Part shown: positions 19,004 to 28,296 of the stretch, in pieces | Position numbering within the stretch: position 1 is the stretch's first letter | Layout of the letters: every line of letters starts with the position of its first letter | Assembly: GCF_000495915.1 (NCBI RefSeq) | Contig: NZ_AOFQ01000017.1 | Span: forward strand, 117,607 to 181,606 | Source: Stutzerimonas chloritidismutans AW-1 | GTDB taxonomy: Bacteria > Pseudomonadota > Gammaproteobacteria > Pseudomonadales > Pseudomonadaceae | DNA: 64,000 nucleotides | Reading direction: 5' to 3' | Made by a program: the position numbers and the translations under genes | The notes under the pieces: generated by a model | The model's input: only the letters and a program-made list of their open reading frames with translations | Told to the model about the DNA's origin: nothing | Databases searched by the model: none

Positions 19004-20302
19004 ATGCGTGTACTGGTATTGGGTAGCGGCGTGGTCGGCACTGCCAGCGCCTATTATCTGGCGCGGGCCGGTTTCGAAGTGGTGGTGGTCGACCGGCAGC
19101 CGGCGGTGGCGATGGAGACCAGCTTCGCCAATGCCGGGCAGGTCTCGCCCGGCTATGCTTCGCCGTGGGCGGCACCTGGCATCCCGCTGAAGGCGATGAA
19201 GTGGCTGCTGCAGCGGCATGCGCCTTTGGCGATCAAGCTTACCGGTGACGTCGACCAGTACCTGTGGATGGCGCAGATGCTGCGCAACTGCACGGCGGCC
19301 CGCTACGCGGTAAACAAGGAGCGCATGGTGCGCCTGTCCGAGTACAGCCGTGACTGCCTCGATGAGCTGCGCGCGGAAACCGGAATCGCCTATGAAGGTC
19401 GTCAGCTCGGCACCACGCAGCTGTTCCGCACCCAGGCGCAGCTTGATGCCGCCGCCAAGGACATCGCTGTGCTGCAGCGCTCCGGGGTGCCCTACGAGCT
19501 GCTCGATCGCGCCGGCATTGCACGGGTCGAGCCGGCTCTGGCGAAGGTTTCGCACAAGCTCAGCGGTGCGCTGCGGCTGCCCAATGACCAGACCGGCGAC
19601 TGCCAGATGTTCACCTCGCGCCTGGCGGAAATGGCCGTGGCGCTCGGCGTCGAGTTCCGTTTCGAACAGAATATTCAACGCCTCGACTACGCCGGCGACC
19701 GGCTGGCCGGTGTGTGGATCGACGGCAAGCTGGAGACGGCCGATCGCTACGTGCTGGCGCTCGGCAGCTACAGCCCGCAGATGCTCAAGCCGCTGGGCAT
19801 TCGTGTACCGGTCTACCCGCTCAAGGGCTATTCGCTGACCGTACCCATAAGCGATCCGGCGATGGCACCGCAGTCGACCGTGCTCGATGAAACCTACAAG
19901 GTCGCCATCACCCGCTTCGATCAGCGCATCCGTGTCGGTGGCATGGCGGAGATCGCCGGGCACGATCTGTCGCTCAACCCGCGCCGGCGGGAAACCCTGG
20001 AAATGGTGGTGGGCGACCTCTATCCACAGGGCGGCGATCCGTCTGACGCGGTATTCTGGACCGGCCTGCGACCGGCCACGCCAGATGGCACACCGATCAT
20101 CGGCGCGACACCCTATCGCAACCTGTTCCTCAATACCGGCCATGGCACCCTTGGTTGGACCATGGCGTGCGGCTCCGGCCGTGTGCTCGCTGACCTGCTG
20201 GCGTCCAAGCGTCCGCAGATCAGCACCGAGGGGCTGGATATCTTCCGTTACGGCAAGCACAAGGAGACCCGTAAACATGCCCATCCGGCGGCTGCACACT
20301 GA
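19004..20302 (+). CDS. dadA: D-amino acid dehydrogenase, catalytic subunit
   Basis: This 432-residue flavoprotein oxidatively deaminates D-alanine and other D-amino acids at the inner membrane, passing electrons to quinone. The FAD-binding motif GSGVVG (7-12) follows the start at once, and the [20 protein letters not shown] segment (about 40-60) and C-terminal [17 protein letters not shown] are DadA signatures. GGGAGG precedes the ATG. ridA overlaps its 3' end by 26 bp, showing a tight operon. The alanine racemase dadX, which normally follows ridA in Pseudomonas, is not here. Confidence 0.96.
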   Translation: MRVLVLGSGVVGTASAYYLARAGFEVVVVDRQPAVAMETSFANAGQVSPGYASPWAAPGIPLKAMKWLLQRHAPLAIKLTGDVDQYLWMAQMLRNCTAARYAVNKERMVRLSEYSRDCLDELRAETGIAYEGRQLGTTQLFRTQAQLDAAAKDIAVLQRSGVPYELLDRAGIARVEPALAKVSHKLSGALRLPNDQTGDCQMFTSRLAEMAVALGVEFRFEQNIQRLDYAGDRLAGVWIDGKLETADRYVLALGSYSPQMLKPLGIRVPVYPLKGYSLTVPISDPAMAPQSTVLDETYKVAITRFDQRIRVGGMAEIAGHDLSLNPRRRETLEMVVGDLYPQGGDPSDAVFWTGLRPATPDGTPIIGATPYRNLFLNTGHGTLGWTMACGSGRVLADLLASKRPQISTEGLDIFRYGKHKETRKHAHPAAAH

Positions 20303-20651
20303 AACCCGCTATAGCGAAGCGGTGATCCACAACGGCGCGGTGTATCTCTCCGGGCAACTGGCCGATGACCTGACCGGTGATATCCGCGAGCAGACCCGCG
20401 AAACGCTGTCGAGCATCGAACGCTTGCTGGACGAGGCGGGTACCAGCAAGACGCGCCTGCTTTCGGCAACCATTCACCTGAAGGACATCGCCGCCGATTA
20501 CGCCGGTATGAACGAGGTGTGGGATGCATGGATCACACCGGGCACGGCGCCGGCACGGACCACGGTTCAGGCCCTGATGTATTCGCCGGATGTGCGGGTC
20601 GAGATCACCGTCGTCGCTGCCATGCCAGATCTCGCCGGCCCGGTCCTCTGA
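20277..20651 (+). CDS. RidA-family enamine/imine deaminase
   Basis: This 124-residue RidA/YjgF protein starts [16 protein letters not shown], inside the end of dadA in another frame (26-bp overlap). It shows the family features LSGQLADD, the central ERLLDEAG helix and the C-terminal [10 protein letters not shown] strand. Substitution of Arg105 by a neighbour could not be judged by eye; a VRVEITV context is present. RidA proteins hydrolyse reactive imines; DadA produces 2-iminopropionate, so pairing them makes sense. Confidence 0.92.
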   Translation: MPIRRLHTETRYSEAVIHNGAVYLSGQLADDLTGDIREQTRETLSSIERLLDEAGTSKTRLLSATIHLKDIAADYAGMNEVWDAWITPGTAPARTTVQALMYSPDVRVEITVVAAMPDLAGPVL

Positions 20652-20729
20652 CCCTTGGGAGAGCCGCGCGTGCCGGGCGACGGCTCGTCCGGAGCCAGTG
20701 TTGTAAATTCTGAACGCCATTGCCATGAT

Positions 20730-20763
20730 AGCCCCCTCTTCGCATCGCTCTTGAAAGGGGGCT
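20730..20763 (+). promoter_or_regulatory. Leader hairpin covering the pauR ribosome binding site
   Basis: AGCCCCCT (20730-20737) and AGGGGGCT (20756-20763) are exact 8-bp inverted arms around an 18-nt loop. The right arm contains the only SD-like purine run (AAAGGGGG) before the pauR TTG at 20770. If formed, the hairpin would hide the ribosome binding site, so it may limit or regulate pauR translation. Confidence 0.5.
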
Positions 20764-20769
20764 CCCGTA

Positions 20770-21318
20770 TTGGACGTTGGCGTTCGACTGCAAACCATCC
20801 GCAAGCTCAAGGGTCTGTCCCAGCGTGAACTCGCCAAGCGTGCCGGCGTTACCAACAGCACCATTTCCATGATCGAAAAGAACAGCGTCAGCCCCTCGAT
20901 CAGTTCGCTGAAGAAGGTGCTGAGTGGGATTCCCATGTCGCTGGTGGAGTTCTTTTCCCCCGACTTCGAGCAGGACAGCGACACCCAGGTGGTCTACAAG
21001 GCCGGCGAGTTGATCGATATATCCGACGGCGCGGTGAGCATGAAACTGGTGGGCAAGGCGCATCCGGGACGAGCCATCGCCTTTCTCGACGAGACCTATC
21101 CGCCGGGCTCCGACACTGGAATGGACATGCTCTCGCACCAGGGCGAGGAGGCCGGGATGCTGGTCGAAGGCCGTCTGGAGCTGACCGTGAACGGTCAGGT
21201 GTACGTGCTGGAGAGCGGCGATAGCTACTACTTCGAGAGCAGCAAGCCGCATCGTTTCCGCAATCCGTACGACGCGCCGGCACGGTTGATCAGCGCGACG
21301 ACGCCGGCGAACTTTTAA
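20770..21318 (+). CDS. pauR: XRE-cupin regulator of polyamine catabolism
   Basis: This 182-residue protein has an N-terminal XRE helix-turn-helix (about 5-60, with LSQRELAKRAGVTNSTIS) and a C-terminal cupin (about 105-180). It matches P. aeruginosa PauR closely in sequence as I recall it and in position (between dadA/ridA and cycB). PauR represses genes for polyamine uptake and gamma-glutamylation and is released by polyamines. Translation starts at TTG (20770-20772), and a leader hairpin covers the SD. Confidence 0.9.
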   Translation: MDVGVRLQTIRKLKGLSQRELAKRAGVTNSTISMIEKNSVSPSISSLKKVLSGIPMSLVEFFSPDFEQDSDTQVVYKAGELIDISDGAVSMKLVGKAHPGRAIAFLDETYPPGSDTGMDMLSHQGEEAGMLVEGRLELTVNGQVYVLESGDSYYFESSKPHRFRNPYDAPARLISATTPANF

Positions 21319-21393
21319 CCGCAGCGGCCTTGGTTCATCCGAAAGTTGCGCTGCGACAAAGCGTCGCGGAGAAACGCCGGGCCTTTCGTATTG

Positions 21394-21422
21394 TTTCGGC
21401 TGGCATGGCTTGCCGTTATACT
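21394..21422 (+). promoter_or_regulatory. Candidate sigma70 promoter for cycB
   Basis: TATACT (21417-21422) lies 17 bp after a weak -35 match TTTCGG (21394-21399), about 58 bp before the cycB start. No other good hexamer pair was seen in this 161-bp gap. Confidence 0.45.
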
Positions 21423-21479
21423 GACCGCCGCTCGCGATACCGTGGCCGCGGGCGTGTCTAGCCACAATGAGGGTGTAAG

Positions 21480-21905
21480 GTGAACCTGATTAAGAAGATC
21501 CTGGTAGCACAGACTGCCGTATTGGCCCTGTGGGCAATGAGCGCTCAGGCTGCGACCGACGAAGCAATCGCCGAGCGCCTCAAGCCGGTGGGCGAAGTAT
21601 GTATTCAAGGTGAAGAGTGCGCAGCCGCTGGTGCCGGCGCTGCCGCAGCCGCCGGTGGTGCCGCCCGTAGCGGTTCCGACGTGTACGGCAAGTTCTGCAC
21701 TGCCTGCCACGGCTCCGGCCTGCTGAACGCGCCGAAGACCGGTGACAGTGCAGCCTGGACGGCCCGTGCCGATGCTGCCGGTGGTCTGGACGGCCTGCTC
21801 AAGCACGCCATCAGCGGTATCAATGCCATGCCGCCGAAGGGCACCTGTGGCGACTGCTCCGATGACGAGTTGAAGGCCGCTATCCAGCACATGTCCGGCC
21901 TCTGA
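21480..21905 (+). CDS. cycB: Cytochrome c5
   Basis: This 141-residue exported c-type cytochrome has a signal peptide (about 1-24), an Ala/Gly-rich linker (48-66), the haem motif Cys73-Thr-Ala-Cys76-His77 and the axial Met117 in INAMPPKG. Two extra cysteines (123 and 126) form the disulphide seen in cytochrome c5. It carries electrons in the periplasm, including to terminal oxidases or denitrification enzymes. It starts with GTG at 21480 and is followed by a strong terminator, so it is probably monocistronic. Confidence 0.93.
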   Translation: MNLIKKILVAQTAVLALWAMSAQAATDEAIAERLKPVGEVCIQGEECAAAGAGAAAAAGGAARSGSDVYGKFCTACHGSGLLNAPKTGDSAAWTARADAAGGLDGLLKHAISGINAMPPKGTCGDCSDDELKAAIQHMSGL

Positions 21906-21926
21906 TCGAGCGCTAGGCGTCACCAG

Positions 21927-21950
21927 CAAAGCCGCCTCCTGGCGGCTTTG
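21927..21950 (+). terminator. Intrinsic terminator after cycB
   Basis: A perfect 10-bp stem (CAAAGCCGCC / GGCGGCTTTG) with a TCCT loop is followed by TCGTTT, 22 bp after the cycB stop. Confidence 0.85.
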
Positions 21951-22040
21951 TCGTTTCTGCGGTGAGCAAAGCAGGCAGCTCTCGAGTCGAATTCGATACG
22001 GCCTACCGGTCGGATTCCCGTGACGACAGAGGAGCCCCGC

Positions 22041-22574
22041 ATGCCCAGTTCCGCACCACAACCCGAACAGCTGCACCTGGCCAGTGACGGGCGCACGCCC
22101 AACAGCCCGCATCCGGTGTTGATCTACCGCCAGCTGCCATTGGCCGGACCAAGCCCCGCGGAAGCCTTCGAGCGACTGTTCGACAGCCATCTGTGGCCGT
22201 CTGCCTGGCGTGGGACGGTTTACGACTACCATCACTACCATTCCACCGCCCACGAAGCGCTCGGCGTGGCCAGCGGCTGGGCGCGGGTCATGTTGGGTGG
22301 TGATAACGGTCAGGAGGTCGAGCTGAAGGTGGGCGACGCGCTGGTGCTACCGGCCGGGACGGGGCATTGCGCGCTCGAGGCCAGCACAGATTTTCAGGTG
22401 GTGGCGGGTTATCCGGTCGGCCAGCAGTACGACATGCAGCGGCCTGACGCGGCCACCCATGATCAGGCGCGTGAGCGAATTGCCCAAGTCGGCGTGCCCA
22501 TCAGCGATCCGCTGGCAGGCACGCAGGGTGCGCTGGTGGCGCTATGGCGCGCAGAGGCGCCGCCGGCCGGTTGA
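22041..22574 (+). CDS. YjlB-like cupin-domain protein
   Basis: This 177-residue protein has a single cupin fold with two histidine motifs: YDYHHYHSTAHEALGV (about residues 61-76) and, further on, PAGTGHCAL. The clustered histidines suggest metal binding. It resembles the YjlB family of unknown function. GAGGAG before the ATG at 22041 decides the start over the frame's earlier codon. It is convergent with xpt; the gap carries 18-bp tandem repeats. Confidence 0.82.
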   Translation: MPSSAPQPEQLHLASDGRTPNSPHPVLIYRQLPLAGPSPAEAFERLFDSHLWPSAWRGTVYDYHHYHSTAHEALGVASGWARVMLGGDNGQEVELKVGDALVLPAGTGHCALEASTDFQVVAGYPVGQQYDMQRPDAATHDQARERIAQVGVPISDPLAGTQGALVALWRAEAPPAG

Positions 22575-22606
22575 GCCGGGTTCAGCTTTTGAGCTGCGCC
22601 CGGACT

Positions 22607-23313
<707 letters not shown>

Positions 23314-23344
23314 TCAATTCGGCGTGCCGATCCAAGGCCGACGT

Positions 23345-23932
23345 TCAGCCCAGCGCTTCGATCGACAGGCGGCGAAAGCGCACCGCCTCGCCGTGGTGCT
23401 GCAGGACGATATGCCCGGCTGGCGCCTTGGCGAACAGCGGCTTGTCGGCGAATTTGCTGGACTCGATCAGCGTGTGCAGGGCCGGGTCGTCCAGGCGATA
23501 ACTCAGCACCATACGATTGCCCAGCCAGTGCTCGACCGTACCCTGGCGCACGACAAGCGCTGCGTGCATGAAGCTGCCGGGTTCGATCCGGGTTTCCTGT
23601 TCGGGCGCGAGCAGGCCATACAGGGCACCGTTGCGGGTGGTTGGTTCTTCGCCGTCGGGGTGAACGGCATCATCCAGCAGCTGCATTTCCGGCCCGCTGT
23701 GCCAGGCGAGGCCGGCGCTTTCGTCGACGCGGTAGAAGACCCCGGAATTGCCGCCCACCGGTAGGGCGAACTCGAACTGCAGGATGAAATCGCCATAGCG
23801 CTCGCGCGAGACCAGGTCGACCCGCGGGGCGCCGACAATGGCACACAGCTGTTCATCGTCGTCGCGGTACCAGCTTTCGTCGGGAAAGGTTGCGCCGTGC
23901 CAGGCGTGCCATTGTGCTGCGTCGAGATTCAT
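23345..23932 (-). CDS. DUF1080 (3-keto-disaccharide hydrolase-like) protein
   Basis: This 195-residue protein fits the DUF1080 beta-sandwich: YGDFILQFEFALPVGGNSGV near residues 46-65, the GPEMQLLDD strand and a C-terminal GHIVLQHHGEAVRFRRLSI. The family includes 3-keto-glucoside hydrolases and laminin-G-like carbohydrate-binding folds. No signal peptide is seen, so it is probably cytoplasmic. It follows the GH13 gene by 10 bp, so a role in saccharide breakdown in the same operon is likely, but activity is not proven. Confidence 0.86.
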   Translation of the reverse strand: MNLDAAQWHAWHGATFPDESWYRDDDEQLCAIVGAPRVDLVSRERYGDFILQFEFALPVGGNSGVFYRVDESAGLAWHSGPEMQLLDDAVHPDGEEPTTRNGALYGLLAPEQETRIEPGSFMHAALVVRQGTVEHWLGNRMVLSYRLDDPALHTLIESSKFADKPLFAKAPAGHIVLQHHGEAVRFRRLSIEALG

Positions 23933-23942
23933 CAGCCACTCC

Positions 23943-25562
23943 TCATCCGAACAGTTGCTGCTTGCGCCGCAGCCAGCGATAGCCGTAAGGCCCGAGGCGA
24001 ATCTTCAGCGGCGAACCTTCCGGCAGCCCGTAATCGCAGTCGGCGAGCACATCGACCATGTCCTGAAGGTCGTCCTCGGTGATCTCGACGGTGGTTTCCT
24101 TGTCGGCAAGATTGACCAGCATCAGCACCGTGGAGCCGTTGTCGTGGCGGATGGCGAACACCGCCGGATCATCCACTTCGACAGTCGTGCGCTTGCCGAT
24201 GCCAATCTCGCGCAGGCCGATGCGCGTGCGGATCATGTTGCCGGTGCGCGCCATCAGCGAGTCGCTGCGCAGGGTTTGGGCGAATACGTTGATCTTCTCG
24301 TACGAGAACGACCCTTCGTCGATCACCGGTGCGGCCAGCTCACCTTTGGTACAGGAGAAACCGGCGTTGGGTTCGTTGGACCACTGCATGGGCGTGCGTA
24401 CGGCCAGTCGCTCGGGGCGGTCGAGGTCATCGCCCATGCCGATTTCCTCGCCGTAGCGGATGATCGGTGTGCCGGGCAGCGAGAACAGCAACGCATGAGT
24501 GGCCGCGATGCGTCGCTCGTCGCCGTCGAGCATCGGCGCAAGCCGCCGGCGAATGCCGCGGTTGTAGGCACGCATGTTCTCGTCGGGGGCGAAGGTGTCC
24601 ATCACCTCTTTGCGCTCATCCTCTTCCAGCCGGTCGAGGCTCAGCTCGTCGTGGGTGCGGATCCACAGCGCGTATTGCGAATGGCTGGGCGGCAGCGGCT
24701 GGCTGTTCAGTGCGCGCACCAGCGGCTCGGCCTGCTGCCGTGCCAAGGCCAGGAACAAATGGTTGTTAGTCCAGAAATCCAGTAGCAAGGTGACGCGGTC
24801 CGCTTCGTCGCCGAAGTATTCGACGTATTTTTCCGGATCAGTGTCGATCTCGCCGAGCAGTACAGTCTCGGGCCGGCGCATGGTGACGAAGTCGCGCATA
24901 TGTTCGAGTAGCCAGTAGCCTTTCTCCAGTTCACCGCCGCCTGCCTGGCGCACCATGTGCACCGCGGCGTCGATGCGGAAACCGGAGACACCCAGACGCA
25001 GCCAGAACGACATGATCCGCTCGATCTCGTGGATGACCTTCGGGTTGGTCAGGTCAAGATCCGGCTCGTGCTTGTAGAACAGATGGCGGTAGTACTGGCC
25101 GGCTTCCTCGTCCCAAGTCCAGATGCTGTCCTCGACCGTCGGGAAAATCGGCTCCATGAAATCGTCCGGCTTGTCGGCCCAGATGTAGTAGTCGCGGTAG
25201 GGCGAGTTGCGGTCGCGGCGCGCCTCCTGGAACCACTTGTGCTGGATGGACGTGTGCTGCACTACCAGCTCGATGATGACGTGCAGGCCCAGCTCTTCGG
25301 CCTTCTCCAACAGAGCCACGATGTCGGCCAGATCACCGAAGCGTTTGTCCACCTGCAGATGGTCAGTGATGTCGTAGCCAGCGTCGTCGAATGGCGACTG
25401 ATAGAACGGCATCAGCCATACGGCCGTGCAGCCGAGGCCGCGAATGTAGTCGAGGCGCTCGGTGATGCCGCGCAGATCGCCGCAGCCGTCTCCATTACTG
25501 TCACGAAACAGGGTGGGATCGATCTGATAGATTGCCGCGTTGCGGTACCAGAGGGGACGCAT
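23943..25562 (-). CDS. GH13 enzyme, trehalose synthase / alpha-amylase-like
   Basis: This 539-residue (beta/alpha)8 glycosidase carries the GH13 triad: Asp198 in GFRIDAAVH, Glu238 in LLGEID and Asp305 in RTHDEL, the last in the form typical of trehalose synthase (GH13_16). The C-terminal beta domain starts near residue 440. Region I, usually DxVxNH, reads Glu98-Leu-Val-Val-Gln-His here, so Asp and Asn are replaced. Likely reactions are maltose/trehalose interconversion or alpha-1,4 hydrolysis. It starts 2 bp after the alpha-glucosidase stop and is clearly cotranscribed with it. It is cytoplasmic, without a signal peptide. Confidence 0.88.
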   Translation of the reverse strand: MRPLWYRNAAIYQIDPTLFRDSNGDGCGDLRGITERLDYIRGLGCTAVWLMPFYQSPFDDAGYDITDHLQVDKRFGDLADIVALLEKAEELGLHVIIELVVQHTSIQHKWFQEARRDRNSPYRDYYIWADKPDDFMEPIFPTVEDSIWTWDEEAGQYYRHLFYKHEPDLDLTNPKVIHEIERIMSFWLRLGVSGFRIDAAVHMVRQAGGGELEKGYWLLEHMRDFVTMRRPETVLLGEIDTDPEKYVEYFGDEADRVTLLLDFWTNNHLFLALARQQAEPLVRALNSQPLPPSHSQYALWIRTHDELSLDRLEEDERKEVMDTFAPDENMRAYNRGIRRRLAPMLDGDERRIAATHALLFSLPGTPIIRYGEEIGMGDDLDRPERLAVRTPMQWSNEPNAGFSCTKGELAAPVIDEGSFSYEKINVFAQTLRSDSLMARTGNMIRTRIGLREIGIGKRTTVEVDDPAVFAIRHDNGSTVLMLVNLADKETTVEITEDDLQDMVDVLADCDYGLPEGSPLKIRLGPYGYRWLRRKQQLFG

Positions 25563-25564
25563 GC

Positions 25565-27100
25565 TCAGTTCTCCGTTGGGCGCAGCACGACGGCCTGCCC
25601 TGGGTTAAGGGTGCCGTTGTAGGGAGCGCCTTCACCGACGCCGTCACTGGCGATCTCGAGGTGCCATTCTCCGGCGTGCGGGTGGGCGTGGGGCTGGTCG
25701 GAGAAGTTGATGCAGACCAGTCGCTGATCGCCGCCCAAGTGCCGGCGGTAGGCAAGCACTTCGGGGTGTGAGGCCAGTTCTTCGAAATCGCCGTGATGCA
25801 GCGCCGGGCTGGCTTTGCGCGCGGCGAGCAGGCGCTGGTAGAGCGCGAACATGGAGTTCGCCTCACCGGTCTGCCGCTCGGCCGCGAGCTCGTCCGCCTC
25901 AGGAGGGAAGGGCAGCCAGGGTGTCGCGCCATCCCAGCCATGGGGCGGTTCGGCCCGCCAGGGAATCGGGGCCCGGCAACCGTCACGGCCGCCCGGATCG
26001 GTTCGCGTTTCGGCGGTAATAACCGCGTCTTCCAGCCCCAACTCCTCACCCTGATAGATGAAAGGCGTACCGCGCAGTGTGAGCAGCATTACCGCAGCCG
26101 CCCGTGAGGCTCTCTCGGAGCCTTGATAACGGCTGCGCTGGCGCACGTTGTCGTGATTGGACAACACCCACGTCGGCCAGGCACCGGCCGGCTGCAGCCA
26201 GTGCTCGACCTCGCGGATGCAGGTACGAAATAGCACCGGGTCCCAGGGCGCATCGAGCGGGTTGAAGTTGAAAGCCAGGTGCAGCTCGTCGCCGGCGCCG
26301 TAGTACTGCAGCACGCGCTCGGTGGAACGGATGTTCACCTCGCCCACCAGCATGCGGTCGCCGGGGTAGCTGTCGACCAGTTTGCGCAGGCCGCGCAGCA
26401 CTTCGTGGCTGTAAGGCTGATCGTTGAAGTCGGACAGCGGCTGGCCGGCCCCGCAGCGCGGGTCGTCGGCGAAGCTCGGGTCCTTGCCGGTGCAGTGGAT
26501 GACGTCGATACGAAAGCCATCGATGCCGCGGTCGAGCCAGAAGCGCAGCACGCCGTGCATCGCCTCGACCACCTCGGGGTTGCGCCAGTTGAGGTCCGGC
26601 TGCTTGGCCAGGAACAGGTGCAGGTAGTACTGCTGGGTGTGCTCGTCCCAGGTCCACGCGCTGCCGGCGCCCAGCGCGGCGCGCCAGTTGTTCGGCTGGT
26701 CGCGCCAGACGTACCAGTCGCGCTTGGGATTGTCCCGCGAGCTGCGCGACTCGACGAACCAGGGGTGTTCATCGGAGGTGTGATTGGGCACGAAATCCAG
26801 CAGCACGCGGATACCGCGGGCATGGGCTTCGGCAATCAGCCGGTCGATGTCGGCCAGCGAACCGAACAGCGGATCGATATCGCAATAGTCGCTGATGTCG
26901 TAGCCGGCATCGGCCATGGGTGAGCGGAAGATCGGCGACAACCACAGCGCATCGACGCCCAGCTGTTGCAGATGATCGAGATGGCGCAGCACGCCATTGA
27001 GGTCACCGATGCCGTCTCCGTTGCCGTCGGCAAAGGATCGCGGGTAGATCTGATAAACGGTCGCGCCCTTCCACCACGGTGTCTGGGTTGTCTCGCTCAT
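25565..27100 (-). CDS. GH13 alpha-glucosidase
   Basis: The 511-residue protein has all GH13 regions: region I DFVPNH (102-107), Asp199 in GFRIDVIH, Glu254 in LVGEVN and Asp317 in LSNHDN. It matches oligo-1,6-/alpha-1,4-glucosidases acting on maltose and short maltodextrins in the cytoplasm. It is the first gene of an alpha-glucan operon (alpha-glucosidase, trehalose-synthase-like enzyme, DUF1080) and is divergent from a GAPDH gene over 185 bp. No LacI-type regulator or sugar transporter is nearby. Confidence 0.92.
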   Translation of the reverse strand: MSETTQTPWWKGATVYQIYPRSFADGNGDGIGDLNGVLRHLDHLQQLGVDALWLSPIFRSPMADAGYDISDYCDIDPLFGSLADIDRLIAEAHARGIRVLLDFVPNHTSDEHPWFVESRSSRDNPKRDWYVWRDQPNNWRAALGAGSAWTWDEHTQQYYLHLFLAKQPDLNWRNPEVVEAMHGVLRFWLDRGIDGFRIDVIHCTGKDPSFADDPRCGAGQPLSDFNDQPYSHEVLRGLRKLVDSYPGDRMLVGEVNIRSTERVLQYYGAGDELHLAFNFNPLDAPWDPVLFRTCIREVEHWLQPAGAWPTWVLSNHDNVRQRSRYQGSERASRAAAVMLLTLRGTPFIYQGEELGLEDAVITAETRTDPGGRDGCRAPIPWRAEPPHGWDGATPWLPFPPEADELAAERQTGEANSMFALYQRLLAARKASPALHHGDFEELASHPEVLAYRRHLGGDQRLVCINFSDQPHAHPHAGEWHLEIASDGVGEGAPYNGTLNPGQAVVLRPTEN

Positions 27101-27285
27101 GCCTCACACCCCCTGATTCGTCTCAGGTCGCGGCCGATCCTGCACGGCCGCTCTGTCAGGTTTACGACTGGCCAACGGCACATGGGTTCGCCGGTTAATT
27201 GATCCTGGTCGGCCCGCGATGAACGCAAGAGTGGATACTCCGCCTAAGCTAACGACAGACTTTCAACCCCTCCGAGGAGATTTGC

Positions 27286-28296
27286 ATGCTACGTATTGCC
27301 ATCAACGGGTATGGACGTATCGGCCGCGCCGTCGTACGAGCGCTTTTCGAGCGTGGATTGCAGGATCGGGTACAGGTGGTCGCGATCAACGATCTCAGCG
27401 ACCACAAGACGCTGGTGCATCTGACCCGCTTCGATTCGACCTTTGGTCGTTTTCCCGAGCCGGTTGAGCTGCAGGGCGAGTCGATGGTGGTGCGCGGCCA
27501 GGCGATCCGCCTGCTGGCCGAGCGGGATGCGACCAAGCTGCCGTGGAAGGAATTGGACGTCGACGTGGTGCTCGAGTGCACCGGCAAATTCAAGAAGCGC
27601 GCGCTGATCGAGCAGCACCTGCAGGCCGGGGCCGGTCGCGTATTCGCCTCGCACCCGCTCGATGGCGGCGACCTGACCGTGGTCTACGGCGTGAATCACC
27701 AGCTGCTCGGCGATCAGCGCGTCGTCTCCAATGCCTCCTGTACCACCAACTGCCTGGCGCCGCTGGCCAAGGTGCTGCACGAGGCGGTCGGCATCCGCCA
27801 GGGCCTGCTCAACACCGTGCACTCCTACACCAACGACCAGAACCTACTGGACAAGGCGCACAGCGACCTCTACCGCGCACGCGCCGCGGCGTTGTCGATG
27901 ATTCCGTCCACCACCGGTGCGGCCAAGGCGATCGGGCTGGTGCTGCCGGAGCTGGCCGGGCGTCTGGACGGCCTCTCGGTGCGGGTGCCGACGCCGAACG
28001 TCTCGCTGGTCGACCTGACCTTTATCGCCGAGAACGCGCCGGAAAGCGTCGAGGCGATCAACGATATCCTGCGTGCCGGGGCGCAGAAGCTGCCGGCCGG
28101 CGTCATGGAGTGCAATGAGGAAGCGCTGGTCTCCTGCGACTTCAACGGCTACCCGGCGTCCTGCGTTGCCGACCTCAGTCAGACCCGCGTGCAGGGCGAG
28201 CTGGTCAAGGTGATGGCCTGGTACGACAACGAGTGGGGCTTCTCCAACCGCATGCTCGATGTGCTGCTGCACTGGGACGGCGCCAAGTCGGCCTGA
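27286..28296 (+). CDS. Type I glyceraldehyde-3-phosphate dehydrogenase
   Basis: This 336-residue enzyme oxidises glyceraldehyde-3-P to 1,3-bisphosphoglycerate. It shows GYGRIGR (8-14), an acidic Asp36 after the second strand (AINDL), the active Cys152 in SNASCTTN and His179 in HSYTNDQ. The HSYTNDQ and SMIPSTTGAAKAIG segments favour GAPDH over erythrose-4-P dehydrogenase, which usually has HSAMHDQ. Coenzyme preference cannot be settled by eye. GAGGAG precedes the ATG. Its stop overlaps the start of the next gene by one base (TGATG), an unusual partner for GAPDH. Confidence 0.92.
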   Translation: MLRIAINGYGRIGRAVVRALFERGLQDRVQVVAINDLSDHKTLVHLTRFDSTFGRFPEPVELQGESMVVRGQAIRLLAERDATKLPWKELDVDVVLECTGKFKKRALIEQHLQAGAGRVFASHPLDGGDLTVVYGVNHQLLGDQRVVSNASCTTNCLAPLAKVLHEAVGIRQGLLNTVHSYTNDQNLLDKAHSDLYRARAAALSMIPSTTGAAKAIGLVLPELAGRLDGLSVRVPTPNVSLVDLTFIAENAPESVEAINDILRAGAQKLPAGVMECNEEALVSCDFNGYPASCVADLSQTRVQGELVKVMAWYDNEWGFSNRMLDVLLHWDGAKSA

